DNA of 64,000 nucleotides from Phyllobacterium sp. 628 (GCF_014189505.1 NZ_CP050301.1:1061501-1125500); one strand, 5' to 3'. Counted from the first letter of the stretch, positions 18,036-27,822 are shown. Program-made: numbers and translations. The notes: generated by a model from the letters alone, not told the origin.

Positions 18036-19342
18036 CAGGAAACTATTGCAGCAGGTTCCGTATCGCCTCCCGCTGGCAGCACACGCTTCCGCGTCATGGA
18101 AAACGCCGTCTCCAGCACCGCAGCCAGAAAACAAATCCGCAGCGGCTCAACCAGAATTCCGGTGGAGGAATCCTGCAGCGGACTGCCGAACAGAAAGCTG
18201 ACGCCGTTGCTCAGGACCTGCCAGACATCCAGCGGATACGGGCCGATCAGCCGTGCAGTGCCCAGCCACAGCCACGCCGCGGCCCATTCGATGAAACGGT
18301 AGCCGAGGATCAGCGTCAGGATCAGCAGCAACCCGGAATTGAGTGTCAGCTTGACGCTGTTAGCAATGGGCAAATAGCGTGAGCGATAACCGCCGATGAA
18401 ATGTTCGACGAAATCGCGCAGGAATTTAGGAATGGGTTTGTAACGTTCGCCAAACCGCTCGACCCGGTGGTGCAGCCGCAACAGCTCCTTGTCATCCCGC
18501 ACGTCATAACCGTAGACCAGCGCCACCATCACCAGCCAGATCACCGGCAGCAATGCATGGAAGAACAGCGTAATCGCGGCGGTGCTGAAGGGTTGCGGCA
18601 CCTGCTCGATCGGCACCAGCGCGGCGGCGTAAGCGGTTGAAACCGGCTCCGCCAGACTTGAGACCAGCGTCTTGATAGTGGTCCACAACGTACCTTCTGT
18701 CAGCGCCCGCATCCACGTGTCTTTCCAGCGGCTGATGATATAAAGACCGATGAAAATCCAGTTGGTCTCGCATACGACCATGATGAGCTGCCAGACGCTG
18801 CGTCCGGTCTTCTCTTTCATGATCTTGGCGAACTTGCGCACCACCCACGAAATGGCGACGGAGAGCAGGATCCATTTGGAATCCAGCACGTCGAGCACAT
18901 TGCCGCCGCTTCCGCCGAACGGCATCTGATCCAGCGCCATGCGCGAATATTGCCGCACAGTGTCGCCAAGAAAACCCCAGGCGGCGTAATAGGCGAAAAA
19001 CGGAATCAGCGCGACGGTGATCATCCCGGCCAGCCGCGAAAATCCGCTCCGCATATCATCCTTGCCTGGATCGGCTAGTCCGCCACCTTGTGCGGCATTC
19101 AACGCCGGAAGTCCGGGCCGGACGATCTGAATCATCGAAACAGTTGTCACCAGTTGCGTGAGTGCCACCAGTGTCAGAACAGCCAGACCGCCATAGTGGT
19201 TGACATAGGCGGTTGTGACAGCGAGCTGCATCAGCAGGCTGGAAACTATCAGTCCGAGCAGCACCACGGCGATCAATTGCGGCCAGAACCGCAACCACAA
19301 CCGGAAAGTAAGCCTGATGGGTAATGCCACTTCAGCCAGCAT
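18035..19342 (-). CDS. Polytopic membrane protein of unknown function
   Basis: A 435-residue protein with about eight hydrophobic segments, for example WPQLIAVVLLGLIVSSLLM, ALIPFFAYYAAWGFLG and ITLFFHALLPVIWLVMVALVY. Between them are basic stretches such as RKFAKIMKEKTGR and HHRVERFGERYKPIPKFLRD. I chose the ATG at 19342 because GGGAG lies six bases before it; a GTG at 19396 lacks a site. It converges with the three-gene unit at 16014-17766. I do not recognise the family. Confidence 0.65.
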   Translation of the reverse strand: MLAEVALPIRLTFRLWLRFWPQLIAVVLLGLIVSSLLMQLAVTTAYVNHYGGLAVLTLVALTQLVTTVSMIQIVRPGLPALNAAQGGGLADPGKDDMRSGFSRLAGMITVALIPFFAYYAAWGFLGDTVRQYSRMALDQMPFGGSGGNVLDVLDSKWILLSVAISWVVRKFAKIMKEKTGRSVWQLIMVVCETNWIFIGLYIISRWKDTWMRALTEGTLWTTIKTLVSSLAEPVSTAYAAALVPIEQVPQPFSTAAITLFFHALLPVIWLVMVALVYGYDVRDDKELLRLHHRVERFGERYKPIPKFLRDFVEHFIGGYRSRYLPIANSVKLTLNSGLLLILTLILGYRFIEWAAAWLWLGTARLIGPYPLDVWQVLSNGVSFLFGSPLQDSSTGILVEPLRICFLAAVLETAFSMTRKRVLPAGGDTEPAAIVS

Positions 19343-19859
19343 GTCAAACTCCCGCGAATCTGCCGCCGACCTTAGCAAAATCTGCGGCTCTGTCACGATT
19401 GGGGTGCCGGTCAGTGCGGCCGGGCGTTATAGGGTGAAACCCGAAGTTGCATTTTGTGACCGCGAGAATTGCCGAACTTATAGATTCAAAGTCACGGTTT
19501 GACGCGCTTGGATCACCCTGATTCCGGTGCATATAGTGCGCCGGACGAGACCGATCCCAGAGGCCGTTTCCACCTCTTGCAACCAATGCAGCTTTCAGGA
19601 AGAAGCGAAGAAAAGGCCAAAAATCCCGGCCTTGAATCGCTCCAAGGCGTTTGAGGTTGCAGGTTTTAAAAGGCGGATTTCTGCCTCGTTTCCACAATGA
19701 CTTCAACGAAAAAACTCAACTGAAACAGTATCATAGGTAGAGTAAATACACCCATGGCGTGCTTGGATCGCCATATATGTATGCCTATAGTCGCGGCCGC
19801 CAGGTCTGGCTTTTTGCCGTTCCTGCGATGCAACATATTGAGGGTCAGGGGAATGGGAT
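19343..19859. other. Intergenic region without a recognised gene
   Basis: A 517-bp gap between divergently read genes. A minus-strand frame (19344-19706) is open but has no ribosome site and overlaps the upstream region of the 19342 gene, so I do not call it. Promoters for both flanking genes must lie here. Confidence 0.4.
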
Positions 19860-20552
19860 ATGTCTCGAAAGCCTAGTATAATTCTTGTGCATGGCGCGTG
19901 GGGTGACGGCTCGCATTGGAGCCGCGTCATTCCATCGTTGCATGCCAAGGGCTACACGGTGCGCGCCGTCCAGAATCCGCTGACATCGCTTGCCGATGAT
20001 ATTGACCGCACAGCCAAGCTGGCGGCGGCAATGGAGGGCTCAACCCTGCTCGTCGGCCATTCCTATGGTGGCGCAGTCATATCCGGGGCGGGGCACACGC
20101 CCAATGTCATCGGTCTTGTCTACATTGCAGCCTTTGCTCCGGACAAAGGAGAATCGCTGAACCGGATTTTCAGCATGCGCGATCTGCCGCCAGCAGCGGC
20201 CCATCTCCACCCTGACCCCCACGGCTTTCTCTGGTTTGATCCGGAAAAGTTCCGGGAGAATTTCTGTCAGGATGTGAACGAAACAGATGCGCTTGTCATG
20301 GCGCTGGCGCAGAAATCGATAGCGACACGTTGCTTCGAAGACAAGGCGGGTAAACCGGCCTGGATCACCAAACCGTCCTGGTATCAGGTGTCGGAGAATG
20401 ACCGGACGATCCCGCCGGAAACCCAGCGCTGGTTTGTCCAGCGCATGCGGCCGCAGAAGTCGATCTCCCTTGCCGCCAGCCATGCCTCGATGACCTCACA
20501 CCCGGATGAGATTGTTGCCTTGATCGATGATGCCGCACGTTCGCTGGCGTGA
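19860..20552 (+). CDS. Alpha/beta hydrolase
   Basis: A 230-residue protein of the small alpha/beta hydrolase group. ILVHGAWGDGSHW forms the oxyanion loop, and LVGHSYGGAVISGA carries the nucleophile Ser (about residue 70). The acidic residue is likely in SENDRTIPPE, and the catalytic His in SHASMTSHPDE. There is no signal peptide, so it is cytoplasmic. The preceding bases AGGGGAATGGGAT give a ribosome site. Substrate unknown; related proteins act on esters and signalling molecules, and none can be chosen here. Confidence 0.82.
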   Translation: MSRKPSIILVHGAWGDGSHWSRVIPSLHAKGYTVRAVQNPLTSLADDIDRTAKLAAAMEGSTLLVGHSYGGAVISGAGHTPNVIGLVYIAAFAPDKGESLNRIFSMRDLPPAAAHLHPDPHGFLWFDPEKFRENFCQDVNETDALVMALAQKSIATRCFEDKAGKPAWITKPSWYQVSENDRTIPPETQRWFVQRMRPQKSISLAASHASMTSHPDEIVALIDDAARSLA

Positions 20553-20567
20553 TTTACAGCAACAAAA

Positions 20568-20599
20568 CTGCGCCGGAAAGCCGGCGCAGTCAGATTTTT
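20568..20599. terminator. Bidirectional terminator between convergent genes
   Basis: CTGCGCCGG (20568-20576), loop AAAG, CCGGCGCAG (20581-20589). A run of five T follows on the plus strand, and four A precede it, giving a T run on the minus strand. It lies between the hydrolase and the MFS gene. Confidence 0.8.
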
Positions 20600-20614
20600 C
20601 CGCGATTGCTTTAC

Positions 20615-21800
20615 TTAGCAGGCAGCGAGAACTTCCGTTCCTGCCCGGCGGTCGAGTGCCTGGCTCCACAGGGTCAGGCCAAGGGCGCCGACGACAAGGA
20701 TGGAACCCACCCACGGTGTTGCACCAAGGCCAAGCGGCGAGGCAACAATCAGTCCGCCCAGGAACGCACCGCCGGCAATGCCGAGGTTGAAGGCGGCGAT
20801 ATTCAGGGCCGAGGCCACGTCGACCGTTTCCGGCGTATGGATTTTGGCAAGCTGAACCACATAGAGCTGCAGGCCGGGTACATTGGAGAAGGAAAGCGCG
20901 CCGAGCGCGGCAAGCGTTACCAGTGCCCAGACCGGCGAAACCGCAGTGAAGGTGAACACGGCGAGCACGATGGCCTGCAAGGCGAACATCACAACCAGTG
21001 CGCCGACCGGATTGCCATCGGCCACGCGGCCGCCCACCATATTGCCCACGGCAATCGACCAAGCCATAGAGCACCAGGATCAGCGATACGGTTGAACCCG
21101 CATAGCCGGTGATCTCCTGCAGCACCGGCGCGAGATATGTGAACATCACGAACGTGCCGCCATAGCCAAGTGCTGTCATGGCGAAGGCAAGGAGCAGGCG
21201 GCCGCTGCCAAGAACACGCACCTGATCAATCAGGCGGGCAGGGGCAGCCTTGGCGATCTTCGCAGGCAGAAGCATGGCAATGGCGATGAATGCGATGACA
21301 CCGAGGGCGGACACAGCCCAGAATGTTGCACGCCAGCCGAGTTGCTGACCGATAAAGGTACCAAGCGGCACGCCGGTGATAATGGCGACGGTCAGGCCGA
21401 GGAACATCATGGCGATGGCCGAAGCGCGTTTGTTGGGTGCTACCAGATCAGCGGCAATCGTCGCGCCGACAGAAAAGAACACACCATGCGCAAAGGCGCT
21501 GAGCACGCGGGCCACGAGCAGCAGCTCATAGGTCGGGGATAAAGCTGCCGCCGTATTGCCGATGATGAACAGAGCCATCAGGCCAAGCAGCAGAGGCTTG
21601 CGTTCGATCTTGCCGGTAAGGGCGGTCAGCACCGGAGCACCGAAAGTAACGCCCAGCGCATAGACGCTGACGATGAGACCGGCCAGCGGCAGGGTAATAT
21701 TGAGATCACCGGCGACAGTGGGCAGAAGACCAACGATGACGAACTCTGTTGTGCCGATGGCGTAGGCGCTGATTGTCAACGCCAGAAGGGCGAGAGGCAT
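20615..21800 (-). pseudogene. MFS transporter (YdhP/AraJ-like sugar or drug efflux family), frameshifted
   Basis: The N-terminal frame runs from the ATG at 21800 (LALTISAYAIGTTEFVIVG, GVTFGAPVLTALTGKIERK) through about eight helices to LILVLYG. It then goes out of frame into a GC-rich, non-family tail. The rest of the transporter (SIAVGNMVGGRVADGNPVG ... WSQALDRRAGTE) continues in another frame to a stop at 20615. The span is 395 codons plus one base, so one inserted base near 21058-21064 explains it. The restored protein would be a normal 12-helix, 394-residue MFS member. It is either a true pseudogene or a sequencing error. Confidence 0.82.
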
Positions 21801-22025
21801 TGTCTTAATCCTTTGAATGGCAGGTCAGATGTCGCTCCGGCCTGAAATGGGTGTGTGCGGATTGCGATCCGGTTGACCTCAATATGGGCAAAGCACATTC
21901 CATTGATAATCGGGAGATATTGCGTGAGACCCATGAATTGAATTCATAAATGAAGGCAATCGCCCCGCAAGCCTTGTCATATCAGGCCATTTCAACAAGA
22001 CTGGCAGCAACCGGGACCTGATGTG

Positions 22026-22658
22026 ATGCCTGATTTGCCTGTTCTTTATTCCTTTCGCCGTTGCCCCTATGCCATGCGGGCGCGGCTGGCTGTTCTGGCA
22101 TCGCATGTCACCTGCGAACTCAGGGAAATTGAGCTGAAGAACAAGGCGCCGGAATTCCTTGCCGTTTCGCCTTCGGGCACCGTGCCGATGTTGTTGCTGG
22201 CCGATGGCACGGTGATTGATGAGAGCCTCGATATCATGCGCTGGGTGCTGGCGCAGCACGATCCGGAACATTGGCTCAGTGTGGACGATGGCGGCTTCAT
22301 CGCCCGCAATGACGGGCCCTTCAAACGCAGCCTTGACCGCTACAAATACCCTTCGCGGTTTGCCGGTGCCGATGCCCATGCCGAGCGCAGCAAGGGACTG
22401 GCGATCCTGGATGATTATGAACAGCGGCTGGCTTGGTCGCGTTATCTCTTTGGCGCCTCGCCGTCGCTGGCGGATATGGCGATCCTGCCGTTTGTCCGGC
22501 AATTTGCCAGTGTCGATCCGCAGTGGTGGAGCGAACTTGATCGTCCGCATGTGAAAGGTTGGCTCGGCGCGTTCCTGTCGTCAGGCCGGTTTGAGGCGGC
22601 AATGGGAAAATATCCAAAATGGCAGGCTGGTGATCCGCCTGTCCTGTTTGGCCACTAG
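22026..22658 (+). CDS. Glutathione S-transferase family protein
   Basis: A 210-residue cytoplasmic protein. The N-terminal thioredoxin-like domain has SFRRCPYAMRARLAVLAS with a CPYA active-site motif, SPSGTVPMLLLADGTVIDES with the cis-Pro (TVP) and the glutathione-binding E-S pair. A C-terminal helical domain contains LADMAILPFVRQFA. The Cys motif suggests a glutaredoxin-like or omega-type thiol transferase rather than a classical conjugating GST. I use the ATG at 22026 rather than the GTG directly before it. Confidence 0.85.
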   Translation: MPDLPVLYSFRRCPYAMRARLAVLASHVTCELREIELKNKAPEFLAVSPSGTVPMLLLADGTVIDESLDIMRWVLAQHDPEHWLSVDDGGFIARNDGPFKRSLDRYKYPSRFAGADAHAERSKGLAILDDYEQRLAWSRYLFGASPSLADMAILPFVRQFASVDPQWWSELDRPHVKGWLGAFLSSGRFEAAMGKYPKWQAGDPPVLFGH

Positions 22659-22773
22659 TTTCCGCTCCCGAAATTATTTTGCACAGGTTTGTCGGATTTC
22701 TGTCTGGCCGTTCGTCCTTGGGTTAACCTGCCATAAGGGCAGGCATCAGAGCCTCAAGAAAAGGGAGAACAAC

Positions 22774-23193
22774 ATGAATACAGCAGCCCAGCAAAACACC
22801 AGAACACCGAAAGTTCTCAACGGTCTTCTGCCCTACATCATGGTGGATGGCGCGGTGAAGGCGGCGGAATTCTATACCCGCGCCTTCGCTGCCGCAGAAG
22901 AACATCGCGTGCCCGCTGATGAGTCTGGCCGCACCATGCATATCCATCTGCACGTCAATGGCAGTTCGCTCATGCTCAGCGATCCCTATCCGGAATATGG
23001 CCAACCGCTGAAAACACCGCAGGGCTATTCCCTGCAACTGGTTGTTGATGACATCGATACCTGGTGGAAGCGCGCGGTCGATGCGGGTGCCGAAGTCATC
23101 ATGCCCGTCGAAAAAATGTTCTGGGGCGGCCGTTATGGCCAGCTGAAGGATCCGTTTGGCGTGATCTGGGCCATAAGCGGGCCAGTGGAATAA
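22774..23193 (+). CDS. VOC family protein (PhnB/glyoxalase-like)
   Basis: A 139-residue protein with the paired beta-alpha-beta-beta-beta modules of the vicinal-oxygen-chelate superfamily. LLPYIMVDGAVKAAEFYTRAF, MHIHLHVNGSSLMLSDPYPE and FWGGRYGQLKDPFGVIWAIS match the PhnB subgroup. Function unknown; such proteins often bind a metal and a small metabolite or confer resistance. AAAGGGAGAACAAC precedes the ATG. It lies downstream of the GST gene on the same strand, at 115 bp. Confidence 0.85.
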   Translation: MNTAAQQNTRTPKVLNGLLPYIMVDGAVKAAEFYTRAFAAAEEHRVPADESGRTMHIHLHVNGSSLMLSDPYPEYGQPLKTPQGYSLQLVVDDIDTWWKRAVDAGAEVIMPVEKMFWGGRYGQLKDPFGVIWAISGPVE

Positions 23194-23253
23194 ACGCTTC
23201 CCGTTTTCAAGCTGCAGGTGGTGGATCGGCAAGCAACCGGTCCACTGCCAGTG

Positions 23254-24132
23254 CTATTCCACGGCTATTGCCTTGGGTGTGCCTCTGTTTTTCAGGTTGA
23301 GAAGATTGCCCGAAAGGATCAGCACCGCACCAAGCGCCGTGTAGATGTCGAGGCGTTCCGCATAGATCAGCCAGCCCAGAACGGCGGTCAGCGGAACGCG
23401 CAGGAAGTCCATCGGGATGACCACCGTCGCATCCGCATAAAGCAGAGCCTTGGCCATGCAGAAATGCGAAAATGTGCCGGTGAAGGCAATGATGATCACC
23501 CACGGCCACGCATGCATGGTCGGCCATTGCCAGACATGCAGTGCCGGCAGAAGGCCGATACCGGACTGGATGATCAGCATCCAGAAGATGATCTTCACCA
23601 CACTCTCGGTGCGTGTCAGCGATTTGACCATGGTGAAGGAAATACCGAAGGTGAATGCAGCCCCCAGCACAATGAGCTGGCCAATCTCCACCGTACCGAC
23701 GCCGGGCCGTACGATAATTACCACGCCGACAATGCCCAGAAGGATGGTCAGTGTCCGTAACAGGTTCATCCGCTCGCCGAGGAACGCCACAGCCATAATG
23801 GCGGTCCATGCCGGTGTGGTGAATTCGATGGCGATAACCTGTGCAAGCGGGATCAGCGACAGTGCCATCAGCCAGGCGAACTGACCAGCATAATGGGCTG
23901 TATTGCGCCCGAGATGTTCCCAGATGCGCTTCGTCCTCATCGCCCGCAATCCGCCCGACGAGCGGATCAGCGGATAGAGCATGGCCAGCCCGATCAGCGA
24001 GCGCATCTCCATGATCTGGAAGACGTTCAGTTCTTTCGAGGCTTCACGGCCTGAAATCGCCATCAGCAGGATGGCAGTCAGCGATCCGGTCATCCAGAAC
24101 GCGGCCTTCAGGTTCGACGGCTTGAATTCCAT
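23254..24132 (-). CDS. EamA family (drug/metabolite) transporter
   Basis: A 292-residue inner-membrane protein with ten predicted helices in two EamA repeats. FTTPAWTAIMAVAFLGERMNL in the first half and DFLRVPLTAVLGWLIYAERL in the second are the characteristic repeat ends. Substrate unknown. I use the ATG at 24132 (EFKPSNLKAAFW), eight bases after the stop of the upstream VOC gene; the longer frame would overlap that gene. The two are probably one transcript. Confidence 0.85.
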   Translation of the reverse strand: MEFKPSNLKAAFWMTGSLTAILLMAISGREASKELNVFQIMEMRSLIGLAMLYPLIRSSGGLRAMRTKRIWEHLGRNTAHYAGQFAWLMALSLIPLAQVIAIEFTTPAWTAIMAVAFLGERMNLLRTLTILLGIVGVVIIVRPGVGTVEIGQLIVLGAAFTFGISFTMVKSLTRTESVVKIIFWMLIIQSGIGLLPALHVWQWPTMHAWPWVIIIAFTGTFSHFCMAKALLYADATVVIPMDFLRVPLTAVLGWLIYAERLDIYTALGAVLILSGNLLNLKNRGTPKAIAVE

Positions 24133-24140
24133 GGCATTGG

Positions 24141-24554
24141 CTACTTGGCGTACACGCTGGCAAAATCGGCGAAACCCTTGACTTCGATTGGATTGCCGGA
24201 TGGATCGCGGAAGAACATGGTCCACTGTTCGCCCGGCTCACCCTTGAAGCGCACCACGGGTGGCATGACGAAATCGACCTTTGCATGCTTCAGCCTGTCC
24301 GCAAGCGCGTTCCAATCCTCAAGCGGCAGGATCACGCCCATATGCGGCATCGGCACCATGTGATCGCCGACCTTGCCGGTATTGGTGGTTTCGAACGGCT
24401 TGCCCAGATGCAGCGATATCTGATGTCCGAAGAAATCGAAATCAACCCATGTGTCAGTGCTGCGGCCCTCTTCACATCCCAGAATGCCGCCGTAAAAACC
24501 GCGCGCTTCATCAAGATCGGTGACGTAATAGGCAAGGTGAAACAACGAGGGCAT
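24141..24554 (-). CDS. VOC family protein (glyoxalase/dioxygenase-like)
   Basis: A 137-residue protein. SLFHLAYYVTDLDEARGFYGGILGC and MFFRDPSGNPIEVKGFADF are VOC signatures. The likely metal ligands are the His in LFHLAYYV, the His in HQISLHL and the Glu in PIEVKGF, as in true VOC enzymes. Function unknown. AGGAT lies ten bases upstream of the ATG at 24554. It is followed closely by the EamA transporter. Confidence 0.85.
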   Translation of the reverse strand: MPSLFHLAYYVTDLDEARGFYGGILGCEEGRSTDTWVDFDFFGHQISLHLGKPFETTNTGKVGDHMVPMPHMGVILPLEDWNALADRLKHAKVDFVMPPVVRFKGEPGEQWTMFFRDPSGNPIEVKGFADFASVYAK

Positions 24555-24751
24555 GGGGATTGATCCTGAAAGGGAAGGTAGACCGGAATCTATCAGCAAG
24601 TTTACGCGCAACGCAATGCTGGGTTGTTCGAAAGTGGGGTAAGCAGCGGCAGATGCCAATCGGATAAATTGCTGGTTTCATGGAACAAAATAGCCAGCAA
24701 AGAGTTTTGACAAGCTACGATTGTTCAGGTCCCGAAAACAGGAAGTTTGTG

Positions 24752-24913
24752 ATGTCCATACTTATCAGTCTTTTGATCACCGTTTTGGTGATTTTTCTCG
24801 TACTCTATCTCGTACAGATGCTGCCGCTGGATGGCCGCGCCAAACAGATCGTTCAGGTGATTGTCGTCGTGATCGGTATTATTTCGCTGCTGAAATACAT
24901 CGCAGTCTTCTAA
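24752..24913 (+). CDS. Small two-helix membrane protein (Thivi_2564-like)
   Basis: A 53-residue protein made of two hydrophobic helices joined by LPLDGRAKQIV. It resembles the small Thivi_2564 family membrane proteins (named from memory), whose role is unknown. ACAGGAAGTTTGTG precedes the ATG. I rejected a longer frame from 24680 because it lacks a site and adds non-family residues. Confidence 0.7.
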   Translation: MSILISLLITVLVIFLVLYLVQMLPLDGRAKQIVQVIVVVIGIISLLKYIAVF

Positions 24914-24986
24914 ACACCGGCAGCCTCATACGATTTGAACCGGCGTATGGCTGGAGATTTTGGCGGGATCGAAAGTCCCGCCATCT

Positions 24987-25877
24987 TCATATATTTACTT
25001 CCCCGATCAGGCCCAGCAGCCAGTCGCGGAACGCGCGGATTTTTGGAACGTTGCGGCGTGATTCCGGATAGACCAGCCAATAGGCATGGACATCTGTACC
25101 CACAACATCGAACGGTTGGATAAGCTGGCCTTGTTCCAGTTCCGGTTTGAAAAAGAACGGTGTCAGGATGCCGACACCCTGTCCGGCCAGGACGGCGCGG
25201 CCCTCCAGATGCTGATCTCCCAGCCGGTTGCGGCGGTCACCGATCAGTTGTGGGTTCTCAATACCAACCAGCTTGAACCAGATCGTCCACCATGGGTCAC
25301 CCGTATCCAGCACAGGCAGTTGGAGCAGGTCCTCCGGTGTCTTGATCCCGCCGACCGACGCTGCTAGCGCCGGACTGAGCATGGGGGAGAAGTGCGAATT
25401 GAACAGCTTGTGGCAGACAAGACCCGGCCATGGTGTCTTGCTTGTGCGGATGCCAACATCAGCTTCCTGTTGAGCAAAATCCACCATATCGCGCGTAGAT
25501 TGCAGCCGGACGGCCAGTGACGGATGCTCCATCTGAAAGTGGCCCAGCCGTGGAACCAGCCATGTGGCGGCGAAAGTCGGGATTGTGCTGATGGTCAGAA
25601 CGCCGTCGGCACTCTCACGCGTCGCGGCAAAAGCTGCCTGCAGGATTTCAAAGGCTTCTGTTGTTGCCGGGGCCAGTCGTGCACCCACCTCCGTCAAAAC
25701 CACCTGACGCGGCATACGCAGAAACAAGGGCGTAGCCACGCGTTCCTCCAGCACTTTGATCTGATAGCTGACAGCCGCCTGTGTCATCCCCAATTCTTCG
25801 GCCGCCTTGGTAAAACTGCCATGACGCGCGGCAGCTTCGAACACCCGGATAGCGGCGAGGGGCGGTAATTTCATCAT
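24987..25877 (-). CDS. LysR family transcriptional regulator (GcvA-like)
   Basis: A 296-residue regulator. The N-terminal helix-turn-helix is AARHGSFTKAAEELGMTQAAVSYQIKVLEE (residues about 16-45, stated here only to locate it). The effector domain begins near residue 90 (LTISTIPTFAATWLVPRLG). The AVSYQIK variant and the WLVPRL motif are typical of GcvA-type regulators. It is divergent from the small DUF1127 gene, with a 121-bp gap that probably holds its operator. Confidence 0.88.
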   Translation of the reverse strand: MMKLPPLAAIRVFEAAARHGSFTKAAEELGMTQAAVSYQIKVLEERVATPLFLRMPRQVVLTEVGARLAPATTEAFEILQAAFAATRESADGVLTISTIPTFAATWLVPRLGHFQMEHPSLAVRLQSTRDMVDFAQQEADVGIRTSKTPWPGLVCHKLFNSHFSPMLSPALAASVGGIKTPEDLLQLPVLDTGDPWWTIWFKLVGIENPQLIGDRRNRLGDQHLEGRAVLAGQGVGILTPFFFKPELEQGQLIQPFDVVGTDVHAYWLVYPESRRNVPKIRAFRDWLLGLIGEVNI

Positions 25878-25998
25878 CTCTACTCATAAGGACGCCTTAT
25901 GGATACTACTCGCCGTTTTGTTGGAAAACAAGCGCGATCAGGCGCATCTGTACACCACCCAAGACGCCGCGCTTCGAGCGCAAACCGGAGATGAGGTC

Positions 25999-26235
25999 AT
26001 GAACCCTTCACCAGCACATTGCACATCCGTCGAGAATCCGAGCTCCCGCTGGAGCTGGCTCGGCACTGTCGGCAGGCTGTTCACGCGAACGCCAGCATCA
26101 GCCGTGATCCATGCGGATGGTTTTTCCGACCATATGATGCGCGACATCGGTTTTATCGATGGGCGTCCCATTCGCGGCGAGGAACCGGCAGCTCACGCCA
26201 GCTTGCACAAGGATATTTTCAAGAGCCCAGTATAG
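25999..26235 (+). CDS. DUF1127 family small protein
   Basis: A 78-residue protein. FSDHMMRDIGFIDG near residues 45-58 is the DUF1127 core (normally DxLLRDIGL). Small DUF1127 proteins in alphaproteobacteria have been linked to RNA metabolism and phosphate/carbon responses; this one has extra N- and C-terminal residues. The ATG at 25999 follows GGAGATGAGGTC. It is divergent from the LysR gene and may be its target. Confidence 0.7.
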   Translation: MNPSPAHCTSVENPSSRWSWLGTVGRLFTRTPASAVIHADGFSDHMMRDIGFIDGRPIRGEEPAAHASLHKDIFKSPV

Positions 26236-26421
26236 CTCCCTGTCCCGCGCGGCAGGGCAGGCGGAAAGGTGCCGCAAACCTGTTGAATTATGCAGCGAAG
26301 GCCTCCACAAACGGACACATTTTGATTCGAAAATATCTTTGCTTATTCGCGCGGAATTATTGTTCACGTTGGCCGCAGTCTGGAGCAGGATAGGGAATCG
26401 CAGAATGGTTCAACAGGAGAT

Positions 26422-27432
26422 ATGACCCCGGTGCACGCGAGATATGCTTTCCTAGGTATCGTCAGTCTGTTCAGCCTCTGCGCCATCCTCTTCCTGAGCC
26501 CTCTGGAAGCATCCGCTGCGCAAAGGCCAACGGACATTCCGCCATGGCTGCAGGCCTATATCGGCGAAGGCGACGGCCAGATCGCGCAACCTGTCCTGCA
26601 GAGAGCCCGCGCGCTTTATCTGCGCAAGGTCAGCCAAGGCGCTGTAAAAAACCCCTGCTATTTTGCCATGGATGCGACGCGCCCAAACGACCCGGGCGAC
26701 GGTAAGTCGGGAGGCCGGTTTTATACCATCTGCGAATCCGCTCAGACGGTTCATGTCATTTCGTCAGGGCATGGCAGCGGCAAGAATCTGAAAGGCGTCG
26801 TTGATTTTTCCAATGGAAGACAGTGTGCCAGAAACTTCGGCAATGCGCTGGATTCGAACCTCACGGCCGGCGGTGTTTACATGACCGACGAGACAAAGAC
26901 GTCCTTCAAGGGCTATTACCGCGTCCCAGGGGCAAAGGATGCGGCCTACCTTCGCTCGTTTATCCAATTTGAAGGTGAGGGCGAGACGGCAAATGCGCGG
27001 CCGCGCGCTATTGGCGGGCATGCAGCCGTGGTGGTCAGAGGCGTCTGTCTGAAGAAAGATTCGGCAAGCCGATACGCAAATCGGGACGGATACGTTCCGC
27101 TCGGAAAACTGGTGGAATATCCTGGCGGGCGCAGTGACGGCTGCACCAGCTGGACCGCATCGGACGCTAATCAAATTATCTCCATGGTGAAGGATAATCG
27201 GACGACGCTCTACATCTATCCGGAATCAGCCGATATAAATGCCGTAGCCAAGGCCGTGGCGAGCGGCCGCTCGCCGTCCAAGGCGGGATTATATTGGAAT
27301 GAATCCTGCCTGAAAGAAATTCGCGCTCCGAAATTTTGGCCCAAAGAGACGCTGGAGCCGGTCATAGCTCAGTATAAAAACGATCATCCGGCACCGCCAC
27401 CCCAGCCGATACCCCTTTGCCAGGCGCAATAA
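26422..27432 (+). CDS. Exported murein L,D-transpeptidase-like protein
   Basis: A 336-residue protein with an N-terminal signal segment (FLGIVSLFSLCAILFLSPLEASA). Downstream features resemble the YkuD-like L,D-transpeptidase catalytic family. They include GGHAAVVVRG with a conserved His, and GGRSDGCTSW with the expected catalytic Cys in an SxGC-type motif (about residue 236). The N-terminal part YFAMDATRP...GGRFYTICES and GHGSGKN fits the same family. It would act on peptidoglycan stems in the periplasm. Pro-rich C-terminus. Confidence 0.7.
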   Translation: MTPVHARYAFLGIVSLFSLCAILFLSPLEASAAQRPTDIPPWLQAYIGEGDGQIAQPVLQRARALYLRKVSQGAVKNPCYFAMDATRPNDPGDGKSGGRFYTICESAQTVHVISSGHGSGKNLKGVVDFSNGRQCARNFGNALDSNLTAGGVYMTDETKTSFKGYYRVPGAKDAAYLRSFIQFEGEGETANARPRAIGGHAAVVVRGVCLKKDSASRYANRDGYVPLGKLVEYPGGRSDGCTSWTASDANQIISMVKDNRTTLYIYPESADINAVAKAVASGRSPSKAGLYWNESCLKEIRAPKFWPKETLEPVIAQYKNDHPAPPPQPIPLCQAQ

Positions 27433-27480
27433 CATTTGGCTCCCGGCACGGGTAAAGGCGGTCGTTGAAATATTGGGTGG

Positions 27481-27669
27481 TCAGGAATCGAAATCCACTT
27501 CAAGCTGCTTTTCGAGGGCCACGAGGTCCTCGGGCAGCGGCATTCCCATGGCTTTCAGCTCGTTGAGGTGCTCGCGCAGCGTTTCGTGAATTTCATGGGC
27601 GTCCGCCGGCCGCTGCACCATTTCTTCAAGCAAAAGTGCGATCTGTGCCTTGATGTCTTCGAACGCCAT
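27481..27669 (-). CDS. Small acidic helical protein, unknown function
   Basis: A 62-residue, strongly acidic protein (MAFEDIKAQIALLLEEM start, VALEKQLEVDFDS end), predicted to be helical. A good ribosome site (GGAG six to seven bases before the ATG) supports it. Small proteins of this kind are common in Rhizobiales. No function can be given. Confidence 0.65.
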   Translation of the reverse strand: MAFEDIKAQIALLLEEMVQRPADAHEIHETLREHLNELKAMGMPLPEDLVALEKQLEVDFDS

Positions 27670-27822
27670 GTTTTTTCTCCATCCTGGAACAACGTCTCAC
27701 CATACTATCAGATGGATAGCAGGCATATAAGCGCAATTGACTTCTGCTCACGGTACTGTTCGATTAAGTCGGTTTTTAAGCGATATCTGTATTTGTTGCA
27801 TATATTGAAAGTGAGATTATCC

